Counted from the stretch's first letter, positions 1-10,603 are shown. The stretch: 64,000 bases of DNA from Dactylococcopsis salina PCC 8305 (GCF_000317615.1 NC_019780.1:3493840-3557839), one strand, 5' to 3'. The notes: generated by a model not told the origin, from the letters alone. Numbers and translations: made by a program.

Positions 1-317
1 GGGGCGATCGCGCTTAAACGTTCTAAAATTGGATCAGGGACTCGATCATTGTACAATAAGGGGGCGGTGATGGGATAGCCCGCTCGATCGCACAGTAAAA
101 CCGTTCCCGACGTGCCATTAATTGCGATGCGAGTAATCTTGGGTCTTATATCGATCGAAATTGCCTCTAACAGAAAAAACAACGCCTCACGCCATTGTTC
201 AAGCCAGTTTTCCGCCGTATCAAAAGAACATTCCTGCTGCGTCAAAATGCTTTTATGTTCATCAATAACAACGGCTCTCGCCCCTGACGTGCCAAAATCA
301 ATTCCCAAGTAAAACAT
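1..317 (-). CDS. FGGY-family carbohydrate kinase, N-terminal part (runs off the window)
   Basis: The minus strand from the ATG at 317 reads MFYLGIDFGTSGARAVVID, the phosphate-1 loop (DxGTSGxRxxxxD) of the FGGY sugar-kinase family, which phosphorylates sugars such as xylulose or ribulose with ATP. A second family segment, INGTSGTVLLCD, followed by APLLYNDRV, matches the sugar-binding part of domain I. Only about 105 residues are inside the window; the family is usually 400-500 residues long. Cyanobacterial members with this start have been characterised as D-ribulose kinases, so that is the likeliest substrate, by inference only. The gene lies just downstream of tRNA-Leu on the same strand. 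Confidence 0.8.
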   Translation of the reverse strand, partial: MFYLGIDFGTSGARAVVIDEHKSILTQQECSFDTAENWLEQWREALFFLLEAISIDIRPKITRIAINGTSGTVLLCDRAGYPITAPLLYNDRVPDPILERLSAIA

Positions 318-338
318 GATTTCCTTGCTGTCAGTCAA

Positions 339-422
339 TGCGGAACTCGGGACTTGAACCCGAAAGTCCTTGCGAACACTAGAACCTGAATCTAGCGCGT
401 CTACCAATTCCGCCAGTTCCGC
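339..422 (-). tRNA. tRNA-Leu (anticodon CAG)
   Basis: This is an 84-nt class II tRNA on the minus strand. The acceptor strands GCGGAAC (422-416) and GTTCCGC (346-340) pair fully, with discriminator A at 339. The anticodon stem CTAGA/TCTAG encloses the loop TTCAGGT, giving anticodon CAG. A long variable arm and a GGTTCAAGTCC T-loop are present. No CCA is encoded. It reads CUG codons. Confidence 0.95.
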
Positions 423-423
423 G

Positions 424-722
424 TCTTTGGGTTCAAACAACCCAGAGAGTTATAATTACATATGCCAAGGCAGATGTCAAGTTTGACCTTGCTTTCGGTT
501 CTAAAATGGGGAAAAAATTGAATCTAATCAGAAACACTGTTTAAGATAGAGAAACCTTGAGAGTAATTTAACCCAGATTACTGGCTTTCTTCTTCTTGGC
601 TAAAGATAACAGAGAAAACCGTTAATATTGGAATTACTCAGGACGCACAGGAGCAGAAATTAACACGCTGACTGACAAAAAATCAAATCAACTCAGACAG
701 CACAGGAATCATCAAAATACAT
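424..722 (+). promoter_or_regulatory. Upstream region of glsF with an inverted repeat
   Basis: This 299-base spacer separates the divergent tRNA-Leu and glsF genes and has no coding signal. It contains an inverted repeat AGTAAT-N9-ATTACT (562-567 and 577-582), a possible transcription-factor site. I looked for the NtcA consensus GTA-N8-TAC expected for a nitrogen-assimilation gene and did not find one. No strong -10/-35 pair can be assigned by eye. Confidence 0.35.
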
Positions 723-3700
723 ATGAATAAAGGTAGCATGAATCAAGAAGCAATTAACGTGAACTCAAACAATCATCAAAATCAATCCACTCCCTATCAA
801 GGACAGTCTTGGCTGGTAGAAGAAAGAGACGCTTGTGGTGTCGGTTTTATCGCCTCAAAAAATGGCAAAGCCACCCATGAATTAGTTCAACAAGCAGTAA
901 CCGCCCTTGGTTGTTTAGAACATCGCGGCGCTTGTAGCGCTGACCGTGACTCTGGCGATGGGGCAGGTATTATGAGCGCGATTCCCTGGCAATTGTTCCA
1001 AAAATGGTTAAAGGAAAATAATCTTTTTATTCCTTCCCGTGAACATTTGGGAGTGGGAATGTTGTTTCTTCCCTTAGACGAGGAAAAAGCGCAAAAAGTG
1101 CGAGACTGTGTGGAAGCAGTTCTAAAAGAACATAGTTTATATTTGGTGGGTTGGCGACCCGTTCCCGTAAAATCAGAGGTATTAGGAGAACAAGCAAAGG
1201 CGAACCGTCCTCGCGTAGAACAAGTTTTATTCGCTTCCCCCACGCAACAAGGGGATGATTTAGAAAAAACACTCTATATCACCAGCGCAAGAATTAAACA
1301 AGCCGTGATTGCTTCAGAAGGGTTAGACAATCCTGATGACTTCTATATCTGCTCTTTCTCTAACCGTACCATTGTTTATAAAGGTATGGTGCGCTCAGTG
1401 GTACTCGGAGAATTTTATCTCGACTTGCAAAACCCAGACTTTATCAGTCCCTTTGCGATTTATCACCGTCGGTTCAGTACCAATACCATGCCGAAATGGC
1501 GACTCGCTCAACCGATGCGTTTATTGGGACATAACGGCGAAATTAATACCTTGCTCGGTAACATTAACTGGATGTTAGCACGGGTGAATGATTTAAAAGC
1601 TCCTCATTTGCAAAATGAAGAATTATCGGCTCTTCCTTTAGTGAGTCAAGACAAAAGTGATTCTGCTAACTTGGACAACGTGATGGAGCTTTTAGTACAA
1701 GCGGGACGGACACCAATGGCAGCCCTAATGATGCTTATTCCCGAAGCCTATCAGAATCAGCCTGAATTAGCCGATCGTCCTGAAATCACCGACTTTTACG
1801 AATATCATCGCGGGGTACAAGAACCTTGGGATGGACCGGCTTTAGTTGTCTTCAGTGATGGGAAGACTGTTGGGGCTAACTTAGATCGTAATGGCTTACG
1901 TCCAGCACGTTACTGTATTACCAAAGATGATTATGTCATCGTCGGTTCAGAAGCGGGAGTGCTACCGATACCCGAAGCCGATATCGTGGAAAAAGGTCGC
2001 CTCGGTCCAGGGGAAATGTTGGCGGTTGATTTAGAAGGTCATCAAATCCTGAAAAATTGGGAAATTAAAGAAAAAGTCGCCAAAGAAGCGCCCTATGGGG
2101 AATGGTTACGTCAAGAACGGAAAACGATTCCTTTACAGAATTTCCCTGATGCGCCACAAATGAATCAAACGGAATTGTTACAGAAACAGTCCGCTTTTGG
2201 TTATACCGCCGAAGATATGGAAATGATTATCCAAGCCATGGCGACTCAAGGCAAAGAACCAATTTTCTGCATGGGGGATGACATTCCTTTAGCGGTATTA
2301 TCCGATAAACCGAGGTTATTGTTTGATTACTTTAAACAACGGTTTGCTCAGGTGACAAACCCTGCAATTGATCCGTTACGGGAACAACTGGTGATGTCGT
2401 TGCAGATTTGTTTAGGGGAAAAAAGAAATTTATTACAAGCAACCCCTGAACACGCTCGGATGTTGAAATTAGAAACGCCAGTTCTCAATGATGGGGAGTT
2501 AGAAGACATTAAAAATTGTGGGTTTACCACCAGTGAACTCTCGACTTTGTTTGCGGTATCTGATGGCCCCAAAGGGTTAGAAAAAGCGATTCAACGGCTG
2601 CAAACGGAAGCAGAAACTGCTGTCAGAGAAGGAAGTAAAATTTTGGTGCTGTCTGACCGCGCTGGTTCAGGAGTTAATGAAGCGTCTAGTTATATTCCTC
2701 CCTTGTTAGCGGTGGGTGCGGTTCACCATCACTTGATTCGTCAGGGATTACGGATGAAAGCCTCATTGGTGGTCGATACAGCACAGTGCTGGAGTACCCA
2801 TCATTTCGCTTGTTTAATTGGTTATGGTGCGTCTGCGGTGTGTCCTTATTTAGTGTTGGAAAGTATCCGTCAATGGATTGCTGATGAGAAGACGCAAAAG
2901 CTCATGGCAAAAGAACGCATGGAGAAAATTTCTGCAACTGAGGCCCAGGAACAATATCGCCATGGGGTGGAGTTAGGGTTATTGAAGATTCTCTCGAAAA
3001 TGGGAATCTCTCTCTTGTCTAGTTACAATGGGGCGCAAATTTTTGAAGCCATTGGTTTAGGGGAAGATGTGATTAATCTGGCGTTTGCGGGAACAACTTC
3101 TCGTGTCGGTGGTTTGAGTGTCTCGGAAGTGGCGCAAGAGGTGATGAATTTCCATCATCGGGCTTTCCCAGAGTTACAAGGGAAGAAGTTAGAGAATTTT
3201 GGTTTCTTTAATTATCGTCCGCGTGGGGAATATCACATGAATAGCCCAGAGATGGCGAAGGCGCTACATAAGGCGGTCGCTGGTGAAGAGTATGACCATT
3301 ATGAGGTTTATACGAAGTATTTAGAGGGGCGAAAAGCGACGGCGTTACGGGATTTATTGGACTTTAGCACCGATCGCGCGTCTATTCCTTTAGAGGAAGT
3401 CGAACCCGTTGAAGAGATTGTCAAACGCTTCTGCACTGGCGCAATGTCACTGGGATCACTGTCGCGGGAAGCACACGAAACCCTCGCTGTTGCGATGAAT
3501 CGCATCGGCGGGAAATCCAATTCTGGAGAAGGGGGAGAAGACCCCGATCGATACGCAGTGGTTGATGATGCGGATACGGAGGGACATTCTGCTAAATTCC
3601 CCCATCTGAAAGGGTTACAAAATGGCGACACGGCAAGTTCTGCAACCAAACAGGTGGCTTCGGGACGGTTTGGGGTTACTCCTGAATATCTGATGAGTGG

Positions 3701-5381
3701 TCAACAAATTGAGATTAAAGTGGCGCAAGGGGCGAAACCTGGGGAAGGAGGACAACTCCCTGGGAAGAAGGTCAGCCCTTATATTGCCATGTTACGACGG
3801 TCTAAACCAGGTGTCCCTCTGATTTCTCCTCCTCCTCACCATGACATTTATTCCATTGAGGATTTATCCCAGTTAATTTTTGATTTACATCAAGTGAATC
3901 CCGAGGCAAAAGTTTCTGTGAAGTTAGTGGCGGAAATTGGCATCGGGACGATCGCCGCTGGGGTGGCAAAAGCCAACGCTGATGTGATCCAAATTTCAGG
4001 ACACGATGGCGGCACGGGTGCGTCTCCTCTCTCTTCTATTAAACACGCTGGAACGCCTTGGGAGTTAGGTGTAACGGAAGTACATCGGATGTTGTTAGAA
4101 AATCAACTGCGCGATCGGGTTTTACTCCGTGCTGACGGGGGAATTAAAACCGGTTGGGATGTGCTAATGGCGGCTCTCATGGGTGCGGAAGAATATGGTT
4201 TTGGTTCAGTGTCTATGATTGCTGAAGGGTGTATCATGGCGCGAATTTGCCATACGAATAACTGTCCCGTTGGCGTTGCCACGCAACAGGAAAAACTCCG
4301 TAAGCGCTTTACGGGAACTCCTGGTCATGTGGTGAACTTCTTCTATTTTGTCGCTCAAGAAGTGCGGATGTTGTTAGCGCGACTGGGTTATCGTCGTCTC
4401 GATGAAGTGATCGGGCGCTCAGATTTATTGACGTATCGGGAAAATGTCACCCTGACTAAAACGCAGTCTTTAAATTTAGCTTGTTTGACAAATCTTCCTG
4501 ATGTGCGAGAAAACCGCGCCTGGTTAGAACATGAGACGGTTCACAGTAATGGCCCCGTGTTGGATGATGAACTGTTGAATGATGCTGAAATTCAGCAGGC
4601 GATCGAGAATCAGACTCAGATTACGAAGTCTCTGTCAATTGTCAACACCGATCGAACCGTTGGCGCAAGAATCGCGGGTAAAATCGCCAAACAGTATGGG
4701 GATACAGGTTTCAAAGGGGAAATCAACCTCAACTTTAATGGGGCTGCCGGACAAAGTTTTGGCGCGTTTAATCTCACTGGAATGAATCTAAAACTGGTGG
4801 GAGAAGCGAACGACTATGTGGGTAAAGGAATGAATGGCGGCGAAATCGTCATTGTTCCCCCAGAAGAAGCTACTTATGAGCCTGCTAATAACGCCATTAT
4901 CGGTAATACTTGTTTGTATGGCGCAACGGGTGGTTATCTTTACGCCAACGGACAAGCTGGCGAACGGTTTGCGGTGCGGAACTCCTTTGGTTATGCGGTG
5001 ATCACTGGTGCTGGCGATCATTGTTGCGAATACATGACGGGTGGCGTTGTCGTTGTCTTAGGAAAAGTCGGACGGAATGTCGCAGCGGGAATGACAGGTG
5101 GTATTGGCTATTTCCTAGATGAAGAGAACAACTTCCCAGCGAAAGTCAACACGGAAATTGTCACTTATCAGCGTATTGCCAGTAAAGCAGGGGAAGCACA
5201 ATTAAAAGAATTAATTGCGGCTCATGCTCAACGCACTGGTAGCGAAAAATCTCGGATGATTCTGGAAAATTGGGAGACTTATCTTCCGAAATTCTGGCAG
5301 ATTGTTCCGCCTTCAGAAGCGGAAACCGCGATCGCAAATAGCGAAGTGGCTGCGGAAGAAAAGACACTGACTAGCGTTTAA
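723..5381 (+). CDS. glsF: Ferredoxin-dependent glutamate synthase (Fd-GOGAT)
   Basis: It converts glutamine and 2-oxoglutarate to two glutamates using reduced ferredoxin, closing the GS-GOGAT cycle. At 1552 residues it has full family length. A short propeptide precedes the catalytic N-terminal Cys38 (DACGVGF) of the class II amidotransferase domain. The FMN domain carries the 3Fe-4S motif [12 protein letters not shown], and a glycine-rich GXGXG beta-helix domain closes the protein. Between EDPDRY and KQVASGRFG lies an insertion ending [13 protein letters not shown], which matches the ferredoxin loop of Fd-GOGAT and is absent from NADPH-type GltB. No gltD partner is adjacent, which also favours the ferredoxin type. 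An in-frame ATG at 738 is an alternative start. Confidence 0.96.
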   Translation: MNKGSMNQEAINVNSNNHQNQSTPYQGQSWLVEERDACGVGFIASKNGKATHELVQQAVTALGCLEHRGACSADRDSGDGAGIMSAIPWQLFQKWLKENNLFIPSREHLGVGMLFLPLDEEKAQKVRDCVEAVLKEHSLYLVGWRPVPVKSEVLGEQAKANRPRVEQVLFASPTQQGDDLEKTLYITSARIKQAVIASEGLDNPDDFYICSFSNRTIVYKGMVRSVVLGEFYLDLQNPDFISPFAIYHRRFSTNTMPKWRLAQPMRLLGHNGEINTLLGNINWMLARVNDLKAPHLQNEELSALPLVSQDKSDSANLDNVMELLVQAGRTPMAALMMLIPEAYQNQPELADRPEITDFYEYHRGVQEPWDGPALVVFSDGKTVGANLDRNGLRPARYCITKDDYVIVGSEAGVLPIPEADIVEKGRLGPGEMLAVDLEGHQILKNWEIKEKVAKEAPYGEWLRQERKTIPLQNFPDAPQMNQTELLQKQSAFGYTAEDMEMIIQAMATQGKEPIFCMGDDIPLAVLSDKPRLLFDYFKQRFAQVTNPAIDPLREQLVMSLQICLGEKRNLLQATPEHARMLKLETPVLNDGELEDIKNCGFTTSELSTLFAVSDGPKGLEKAIQRLQTEAETAVREGSKILVLSDRAGSGVNEASSYIPPLLAVGAVHHHLIRQGLRMKASLVVDTAQCWSTHHFACLIGYGASAVCPYLVLESIRQWIADEKTQKLMAKERMEKISATEAQEQYRHGVELGLLKILSKMGISLLSSYNGAQIFEAIGLGEDVINLAFAGTTSRVGGLSVSEVAQEVMNFHHRAFPELQGKKLENFGFFNYRPRGEYHMNSPEMAKALHKAVAGEEYDHYEVYTKYLEGRKATALRDLLDFSTDRASIPLEEVEPVEEIVKRFCTGAMSLGSLSREAHETLAVAMNRIGGKSNSGEGGEDPDRYAVVDDADTEGHSAKFPHLKGLQNGDTASSATKQVASGRFGVTPEYLMSGQQIEIKVAQGAKPGEGGQLPGKKVSPYIAMLRRSKPGVPLISPPPHHDIYSIEDLSQLIFDLHQVNPEAKVSVKLVAEIGIGTIAAGVAKANADVIQISGHDGGTGASPLSSIKHAGTPWELGVTEVHRMLLENQLRDRVLLRADGGIKTGWDVLMAALMGAEEYGFGSVSMIAEGCIMARICHTNNCPVGVATQQEKLRKRFTGTPGHVVNFFYFVAQEVRMLLARLGYRRLDEVIGRSDLLTYRENVTLTKTQSLNLACLTNLPDVRENRAWLEHETVHSNGPVLDDELLNDAEIQQAIENQTQITKSLSIVNTDRTVGARIAGKIAKQYGDTGFKGEINLNFNGAAGQSFGAFNLTGMNLKLVGEANDYVGKGMNGGEIVIVPPEEATYEPANNAIIGNTCLYGATGGYLYANGQAGERFAVRNSFGYAVITGAGDHCCEYMTGGVVVVLGKVGRNVAAGMTGGIGYFLDEENNFPAKVNTEIVTYQRIASKAGEAQLKELIAAHAQRTGSEKSRMILENWETYLPKFWQIVPPSEAETAIANSEVAAEEKTLTSV

Positions 5382-5412
5382 TCAATAATTGCGATCGGTG
5401 CTGTTTTTGATG

Positions 5413-5435
5413 TCGGGTGGGCGTTGTCCACCCGA
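5413..5435 (+). terminator. Hairpin downstream of glsF, likely terminator
   Basis: TCGGGTGG (5413-5420) pairs perfectly with CCACCCGA (5428-5435) around a 7-nt loop, 32 bases after the glsF stop. A moderately T-rich tract TTCTTATTCT follows. The right arm and its tail (from 5424) are repeated almost exactly at 5475-5502, as if the terminator tail had been duplicated. Confidence 0.55.
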
Positions 5436-5578
5436 TTCTTATTCTCTCTTCTTCCTATTCCCCCCTTTCCAAGTTGTCCACCCGATTCTTATTCTCTCTT
5501 ATTCCCCCCTTTCAAAGGGGGGTTAGGGGGGATTATTCGCTTCGTTCCACTAGGGCCTACTTCTCTAGGAGAGATATT

Positions 5579-5991
5579 TAGGGTTTGCTGAAAAAGTTAA
5601 TTAGTTGGTGTAGTAAGGCTTGCATGCAAGTTGCCTTAGGCAAGAGGGAAGAGGGAAGATGGGGGAGATGGGGGAGATGGGGGAGATGGGGAAGATGGGG
5701 AAGATGCGGAAGATGGGGGAGATGCGGAAGATGGGGGAGATGGGGGAGATGGGGAAGAAAAATTGTCTCCCTTGTCTCCCATTTCTCCCTTGTCTCCCAT
5801 TTCTCCCTTGTCTCCCTTGTCTCCCTTGTCTCCCTTGTCTCCCTTGTCTCCCTTGTCTCCCTTGTCTCCCTTGTCTCCCTTGTCTCCCTTGTCTCCCTTG
5901 TCTCCCTTGTCTCCATTGCACCTTTTTGAGGGGTTAAGAACCTTAAAGCCTCATTGGGTAAGGGTTTCAGTTTCCCAACAGGAAGCCCTAT
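5579..5991. repeat. MITE-like element A1 with tandem-repeat core
   Basis: The left end reads TAGGGTTTGCTGAAAAAGTT and the right end, read in reverse, TAGGGCTTCCTGTTGGGAAAC, an imperfect terminal inverted repeat. The interior is almost entirely 9-bp tandem repeats (5655-5915). A second element with the same ends and a different 7-bp core lies at 15573-15826, and a third left end is at 27567. No protein is encoded; long open frames here are artefacts of the repeats. With the flanking CCCCCCTTTCAAAGGGGGG hairpin near 5505, this accounts for the gene-free stretch 5382-6098. Confidence 0.6.
5655..5915. repeat. 9-bp tandem repeats, purine-rich then pyrimidine-rich
   Basis: The plus strand first carries about ten GGGGGAGAT/GGGGAAGAT units (5655-5757), then switches to about sixteen TTGTCTCCC or ATTTCTCCC units (5764-5915). 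The halves are partly complementary, so the segment could fold into an imperfect hairpin or a triplex-type structure. Similar arrays lie at 28155-28262 and 56680-56728. Confidence 0.85.
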
Positions 5992-6060
5992 TTAACGTGT
6001 TGGGTTTCGCTTCGCTTCACCCAACCTACTTCTTATTCCTTTCAAAGAAACGTTCCATTC

Positions 6061-6088
6061 AAAGAGACGTTCCATGGAACGTCTCTAC
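6061..6088. repeat. REP-like palindrome, copy 1
   Basis: A near-perfect 28-bp palindrome centred on AGACGTTCCATGGAACGTCT, between the repeat cluster and the chlI stop. The same palindrome recurs at 38726, 42600, 48453, 56268, 62523 and 63770, with variants at 24321, 15831 and 30692. Confidence 0.85.
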
Positions 6089-6098
6089 TGGTTACTGA

Positions 6099-7187
6099 TT
6101 AGTCTTCTTCTAATTCCAAACCAAACACCTGCGCGATCGCTTTTTCGACTTTGTAACCAGAATCGACAGACTCTAAGGGGTCTTTTCGCAGACGATGACG
6201 GAGACAGAATGGCATTACCTGACGGATATCCTCAACTGTTACCTCGGTGCGTCCTTCTAACGCTGCGAGGGCTTTTGCCGCTCGATTGGTAACAATGTCA
6301 CCGCGTAACCCATCCACATCTAATTCGCCGCAGACTTGGGAAACTTTTACCCGTAGGTCATATTCCATCTGGACTTGGGGGAGAAGGGTTTGCGCTTGCA
6401 CGATTTTTTGTTGTAATTCAGTTTGCTGTTGTTGGTATTGTGCGGTAAAGTCTTGCGGCGCTTGATCAAATTCCGATCGCTGCTCAACAATTTTTACCCG
6501 TAATTCTGGGTCTCTTACTGTTCGGACTTCTACATTCATCCCGAATCGATCGAGCAATTGCGGACGTAGTTCTCCCTCTTCTGGGTTTCCCGAACCCACC
6601 AACACAAACCGCGCTGGGTGACGAATCGAAATCCCTTCCCGTTCTACTGTATTCCAACCACTAGCAGCGGAGTCTAATAACACATCCACAAGGTGATCAT
6701 CTAATAAGTTCACCTCATCCACATATAATAAACCTCGGTTTGCTTTTGCGAGTAATCCAGGTTCAAAGGCTTTGACCCCTTCTGAAAGTGCTTTTTCAAT
6801 GTCGATCGTGCCACAAACTCGGTCTTCTGTTGCTCCTAAAGGCAGATCAATCATGGGAACTTTCTGCTGCGCTCTCGGAAGCTCTTCTTCCTCTTCCCAC
6901 TTGCTTCGCACTTCTTCACTCATCAAATCGGGATCATCTGGATGACTGTTAAACGGATCACTTGTAACAATCTCGATTTCAGGAAGCAAATCAGCTAAAG
7001 CGCGAATCGTCGTCGATTTTCCCGTTCCTCGATCGCCCATAATCATCACGCCACCGATTTTAGGATCAATGACATTGAGCAACAAGGCTAATTTCATGTC
7101 TTCCTGACCGATAATAGCGGTAAAGGGAAACACGACCCGACGGCGCATTTTTTTGGCAATAGGAGGCGTTTCTGCGGTGACTGTCAT
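6099..7187 (-). CDS. chlI: Magnesium chelatase ATPase subunit I
   Basis: ChlI is the AAA+ motor that, with ChlD, drives Mg2+ insertion into protoporphyrin IX by ChlH, the first step specific to chlorophyll. The 362-residue product has the usual length. It shows Walker [10 protein letters not shown] (51-59), Walker [12 protein letters not shown], sensor 1 [16 protein letters not shown] and the arginine-finger region [13 protein letters not shown]. The acidic insert [18 protein letters not shown] is typical of ChlI. No chlD is adjacent; the chlH partner lies about 51 kb away at 58508. Confidence 0.97.
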   Translation of the reverse strand: MTVTAETPPIAKKMRRRVVFPFTAIIGQEDMKLALLLNVIDPKIGGVMIMGDRGTGKSTTIRALADLLPEIEIVTSDPFNSHPDDPDLMSEEVRSKWEEEEELPRAQQKVPMIDLPLGATEDRVCGTIDIEKALSEGVKAFEPGLLAKANRGLLYVDEVNLLDDHLVDVLLDSAASGWNTVEREGISIRHPARFVLVGSGNPEEGELRPQLLDRFGMNVEVRTVRDPELRVKIVEQRSEFDQAPQDFTAQYQQQQTELQQKIVQAQTLLPQVQMEYDLRVKVSQVCGELDVDGLRGDIVTNRAAKALAALEGRTEVTVEDIRQVMPFCLRHRLRKDPLESVDSGYKVEKAIAQVFGLELEED

Positions 7188-7275
7188 ATTAAATTATTTG
7201 ATTATCTGTTCGTTTTAATTTCAAGATCGAAGCACTAATTTTTTGCTCTAACGCAAATGAACCCCTAATTAGGGT

Positions 7276-7773
7276 TTAGCGACAACCCAGAGATTCTCTT
7301 GTGGAGACACCAGTAGTCGGATTAACCCCAGATGCTCTTTCACAAAGTCTTTTTACCTGTAATCGATCGACCACTGCGTTGGTAAAATCTACTCCTTCCA
7401 CAGTTGCGTCATTAAATGTCGAACGTAACATCATCGCTTCGGTGAGGATGGCGTTAGTAAAGTCAACCCCTGTAAAATCCGTTAAGTAAGCGATGCCATT
7501 GGTAAAATTCACCCCTTGCCAATTGGCATTGGTTAAATTCGCACCATTGAAAACCGCCGCTTCTAAATTCGCATTGTGGAAGTCAGCCCTTTCTAATTCC
7601 TCATCATAAAATTCTGCCTCAATGAGAGATTCCCCAGAAAAATCCTCAGTTTCTGCTTGTACCGCTTCATCAAAAGAACGAACCGCGCGGGGAGTGGCGG
7701 CGAAAACGGGTGAGGACATGACAAAAAGCGCGATCGCGCTCACAATTAAACTCAATTTTACAATCGTTCGCAT
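7276..7773 (-). CDS. Secreted/lumenal pentapeptide-repeat protein
   Basis: This 165-residue protein begins with a signal peptide (MRTIVKLSLIVSAIALFVMSSPVFA, cleavage likely after residue 25). Pentapeptide repeats of A(D/N)LXX type follow over residues 55-130 (ADFHNANLEAAVFNGANLTNA, then FTNAI), which form a right-handed quadrilateral beta-helix. The tail LCERASGVNPTTG..TRESLGCR carries two cysteines and recurs in thylakoid-lumen pentapeptide proteins. The compartment is inferred. The precise function is unknown. Confidence 0.8.
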   Translation of the reverse strand: MRTIVKLSLIVSAIALFVMSSPVFAATPRAVRSFDEAVQAETEDFSGESLIEAEFYDEELERADFHNANLEAAVFNGANLTNANWQGVNFTNGIAYLTDFTGVDFTNAILTEAMMLRSTFNDATVEGVDFTNAVVDRLQVKRLCERASGVNPTTGVSTRESLGCR

Positions 7774-7881
7774 CTTAAAATCCCTATGATTGTCTTCCCT
7801 TTTATCTTAATGTTTCTTTACGACTTGTGAAACCTAGAATCGAAAAATGTAAAATAAATTGCTCACGCTTAAGTTAATTCC

Positions 7882-8928
7882 ATGACGAATCCTACCGTTT
7901 GGTCAACCCTATTACAACAACTGCTCGATCGAGCTTCTCTCTCCCAAGAACAAGCCGCCGCACTGATGACAGGATGGCTCAATGAAGAAATCCCTCCTGT
8001 GCTTTCTGGTGCAATTTTAGCCGCCATTGAAGCCAAAGGCGTTTCCCCAGAAGAACTCGCAGGGATGGCGCAAGTGTTACAACAACAATCCTTACAACAA
8101 AATATAATTGCACATAATCACCCCGTTATAGATACCTGTGGGACAGGAGGCGATGGCGCATCCACCTTTAACATTTCCACCGCAGTGGCGTTTGTGGTGG
8201 CAGCAGCAGGGGTAAAAGTCGCCAAACATGGGAATCGATCGGCATCCAGCAAAGTCGGGTCAGCAGACGTTTTAGAAGGGTTAGGGGTGAATCTCAATAG
8301 TCCAATGACGCAAACCGAAAACGCCCTCGAAGCAGTGGGAATTACGTTTTTATTTGCTCCAGGTTGGCATCCCGCGATGAAAAGTGTTGTTCCCTTGCGA
8401 AAAACCTTAAAAATCCGAACAGTTTTTAATCTCATTGGCCCGTTAGTCAATCCCCTACGCCCTACTGCACAAGTGATGGGAGTCTTTGATGGTAAACTAA
8501 TTGATACAGTGACCCAAGCCTTTCAACGTTTAGGAATGGAACGGGCGATCGTGCTTCATGGGCGAGAAAACCTTGATGAAGCAGGTTTAGCCGCCCCCAC
8601 TGACTTAGGCATTTTAGATCAAGGCAAAATCGAAATCACCAGCATTAATCCCGAATCCCTTAACCTACAGTCTTTTCCCACAGAAGCCTTGCGAGGAGGA
8701 GAATTAGAGGAAAATATGAACATCCTCAAAGCGGTTTTACAAGGAAAAGGTAGCCTCCCTCAACAACAAGTGGTCGCTTTAAATGCTTCCTTAGCCCTAC
8801 AAGTGGCGGGAGTTGTTCCCCTCCAAGATCACCAAGCTGGTGTTGATCAGGCTCAAGATATTCTTAACAGTGGCGCAGCTTGGGACAAATTAGAAGCTCT
8901 CGTCAAGTTTCTTCGCGCTCGAACGTAA
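7882..8928 (+). CDS. trpD: Anthranilate phosphoribosyltransferase
   Basis: TrpD transfers the phosphoribosyl group of PRPP to anthranilate in tryptophan synthesis. The 348-residue protein matches family length. The PRPP-binding glycine loop DTCGTGGDG is at residues 84-92, the STFNIST loop at 94-100 and KHGNRS at 115-120; the later NLIGPLVNP and GRENLDE segments are also conserved. It stands alone, with no other trp gene nearby. A GGGGT..AACCCC hairpin just after the stop (8937-8957) may be a weak terminator. Confidence 0.95.
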   Translation: MTNPTVWSTLLQQLLDRASLSQEQAAALMTGWLNEEIPPVLSGAILAAIEAKGVSPEELAGMAQVLQQQSLQQNIIAHNHPVIDTCGTGGDGASTFNISTAVAFVVAAAGVKVAKHGNRSASSKVGSADVLEGLGVNLNSPMTQTENALEAVGITFLFAPGWHPAMKSVVPLRKTLKIRTVFNLIGPLVNPLRPTAQVMGVFDGKLIDTVTQAFQRLGMERAIVLHGRENLDEAGLAAPTDLGILDQGKIEITSINPESLNLQSFPTEALRGGELEENMNILKAVLQGKGSLPQQQVVALNASLALQVAGVVPLQDHQAGVDQAQDILNSGAAWDKLEALVKFLRART

Positions 8929-9047
8929 CATGGTTTGGGGTAAATGTTAACCCCCCTACCAGCATTTCTACTTACGGAAAAATCCGCTAAGATAGCAACG
9001 CTAGACAACTCGCTTAAAATTGAAATGGCGAGCAAGGAGTTTTGACA

Positions 9048-10049
9048 TTGACCCAAATCGTTTATTCACCATCAACCAACGAAACCAACATTGATCTTTC
9101 TCCTTTACCGAAACAGCGTCCGTTGTTATTAATCGGTCATGGAACAAAAGACGAACAAGGACGACAAACCTTTATTGATTTTGCGGAAGCGTATCAGAAG
9201 CTCGATCGATCTCGTCCTGTGATTCCCTGTTTTTTGGAATTAACCACTCCCACGATTCAAGAAGGGGTAGAACAAGCGGTAAAACAAGGCTACACTGATT
9301 TTTCTGCACTGCCAATTTTATTATTTGCTGCCAGACATAATAAGTTTGATGTCACCAATGAACTCGATCGAGCGCGGTCAATCTATCCTGAAATTAGCTT
9401 TAACTACGGACGACATTTTGGCATTACTCCCAGTATTTTAGACCTGTGGCGCGATCGATTACAAGAACTAGATGCTCCAGAAAATAATCCTCATCAAATC
9501 CCTCGATCGGAAACCGTGTTATTATTTGTGGGACGAGGTTCGAGTGATCCTGACGCGAACGGAGACGTTTGTAAACTAGCGAGAATGGTGTGGGAAGGAA
9601 GTGGTTATAAAACAGTAGAAACCTGTTTCATTGGCATTACCCATCCCCGCTTAGAAGAAGGATTTAACCGCGCTCGTTTTTATCAACCGAAACGAATTAT
9701 TGTCCTTCCCTATTTCTTGTTTACAGGTGTTTTAGTGAAGAAAATTTTTAACATCACAGCCCAACAACAAGAACAACATCCTGAAATTTCCATGACTTGT
9801 TTACCCGAAATGGGGATTCATCCCAACCTTTTACAAGTATTAAGAGAACGGGAAATTGAAACCCAAACGGGAGAAGTCAAAATGAACTGTGAAATGTGTA
9901 AATTCCGTTTAGCTGCTGGGTCGGGAAATGTCAGTCATGGACACAGCCATGATCACGGACATCACCATCACCATGATCATAACCATGAAGCAGTTGATCC
10001 CTATGCAGACGTGGAACAGTATCATAATAAAATCTGGCAAGCCCCCTAG
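9048..10049 (+). CDS. cbiX: Sirohydrochlorin chelatase, CbiX long form, with MxCxxC and His-rich tail
   Basis: It inserts a divalent metal (iron for siroheme, or cobalt) into sirohydrochlorin. Two tandem chelatase halves are visible: [16 protein letters not shown] near the N-terminus and [16 protein letters not shown] in the middle. The C-terminus holds MNCEMC, the MxCxxC motif that binds an Fe-S cluster in Bacillus CbiX, then a His-rich run ([17 protein letters not shown]) probably used for metal storage or delivery. Both possible starts are TTG. The one at 9048 lies 8 nt after AAGGAG (9034-9039), whereas 9042 is only 2 nt away, so 9048 (333 residues) is preferred. Confidence 0.88.
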   Translation: MTQIVYSPSTNETNIDLSPLPKQRPLLLIGHGTKDEQGRQTFIDFAEAYQKLDRSRPVIPCFLELTTPTIQEGVEQAVKQGYTDFSALPILLFAARHNKFDVTNELDRARSIYPEISFNYGRHFGITPSILDLWRDRLQELDAPENNPHQIPRSETVLLFVGRGSSDPDANGDVCKLARMVWEGSGYKTVETCFIGITHPRLEEGFNRARFYQPKRIIVLPYFLFTGVLVKKIFNITAQQQEQHPEISMTCLPEMGIHPNLLQVLREREIETQTGEVKMNCEMCKFRLAAGSGNVSHGHSHDHGHHHHHDHNHEAVDPYADVEQYHNKIWQAP

Positions 10050-10134
10050 AGAACAGTAACCAGTGACCAGTGATCAGTTACCAGTCGTTTCTGTCACTGG
10101 TTGCCAGTTATGAGTGACAGTGCCACACGCTGGG

Positions 10135-10198
10135 AATAACAAATAACAAATAACAAATAACAAATAACAAATAACAAATAACAAATAACAAATAACCA
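10135..10198. repeat. 7-bp tandem repeats (AATAACA) abutting sipA
   Basis: About nine uninterrupted copies of AATAACA fill the space directly before the next gene; the last units mutate to AATAACCAATGACCAATGACC, which supplies that gene's ATG. It is a short tandemly repeated repetitive (STRR) array of the kind known in cyanobacteria. Confidence 0.9.
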
Positions 10199-10468
10199 AT
10201 GACCAATGACCAAACATTTTCTGTCGGAGATAAAGTCAAATTAGTTGAGTCTCCATCGTATATTAAAACAGCAGAACCAATGCCCATGTTACGTCCGCCG
10301 AATGTGGTAAAAGTAGGAGAAGAAGGAACAATTTTAGACCGCCGTCCTGGAGATTATTGGGCAGTCCGATTTAAAAATGGTGCATTTTTACTAGAAAGTC
10401 GTTATTTGGAGGTCGTTTCTTCTCAGGAAAACGCCTCTCATGTTGATTCTAATTCAGAAAATAATTAG
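10199..10468 (+). CDS. sipA: SipA-like regulator of the NblS/Hik33 sensor kinase (DUF3148)
   Basis: This 89-residue protein has an SH3-like fold signature: VGDKVKLVESPSYIKTAEPMPMLRPPNVVKVGEEG, then RPGDYWAVRFKNGAFLLESRYLE. It matches the DUF3148 family I recall as SipA/Ssl3451, which binds the ATP-binding domain of the conserved cyanobacterial histidine kinase NblS (Hik33) and stimulates its autophosphorylation. The start codon sits in the end of a 7-bp tandem-repeat array, and no Shine-Dalgarno motif is visible. Family assignment is by recollection. Confidence 0.75.
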   Translation: MTNDQTFSVGDKVKLVESPSYIKTAEPMPMLRPPNVVKVGEEGTILDRRPGDYWAVRFKNGAFLLESRYLEVVSSQENASHVDSNSENN

Positions 10469-10603
10469 TTTAATCATGACCATTTTTTTAAACTCTCAAG
10501 CCCATAGCGCGATCGTTGATGATCCCAAAGGAGAAAGTCTTCCTTCGCGATACGATAAAATTAGGGGTTGTTAACAGGTTAGCATAAAGGTGGTGTTGAT
10601 AAA

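Noticed and set aside
424-722. NtcA site upstream of glsF
   Set aside because: No GTA-N8-TAC could be found; the only clear symmetry is AGTAAT-N9-ATTACT, which does not fit.
5578-6098. Long open frames on both strands with proline/leucine/serine or arginine/glutamate/threonine repeats
   Set aside because: They are translations of 9-bp tandem repeats that stay open in several frames at once; there is no ribosome-binding site or family resemblance.
10476-10574. 33-codon ORF between sipA and the toxin-antitoxin pair
   Set aside because: It has no ribosome-binding site, contains a HIP1-type octamer and resembles no known small protein.
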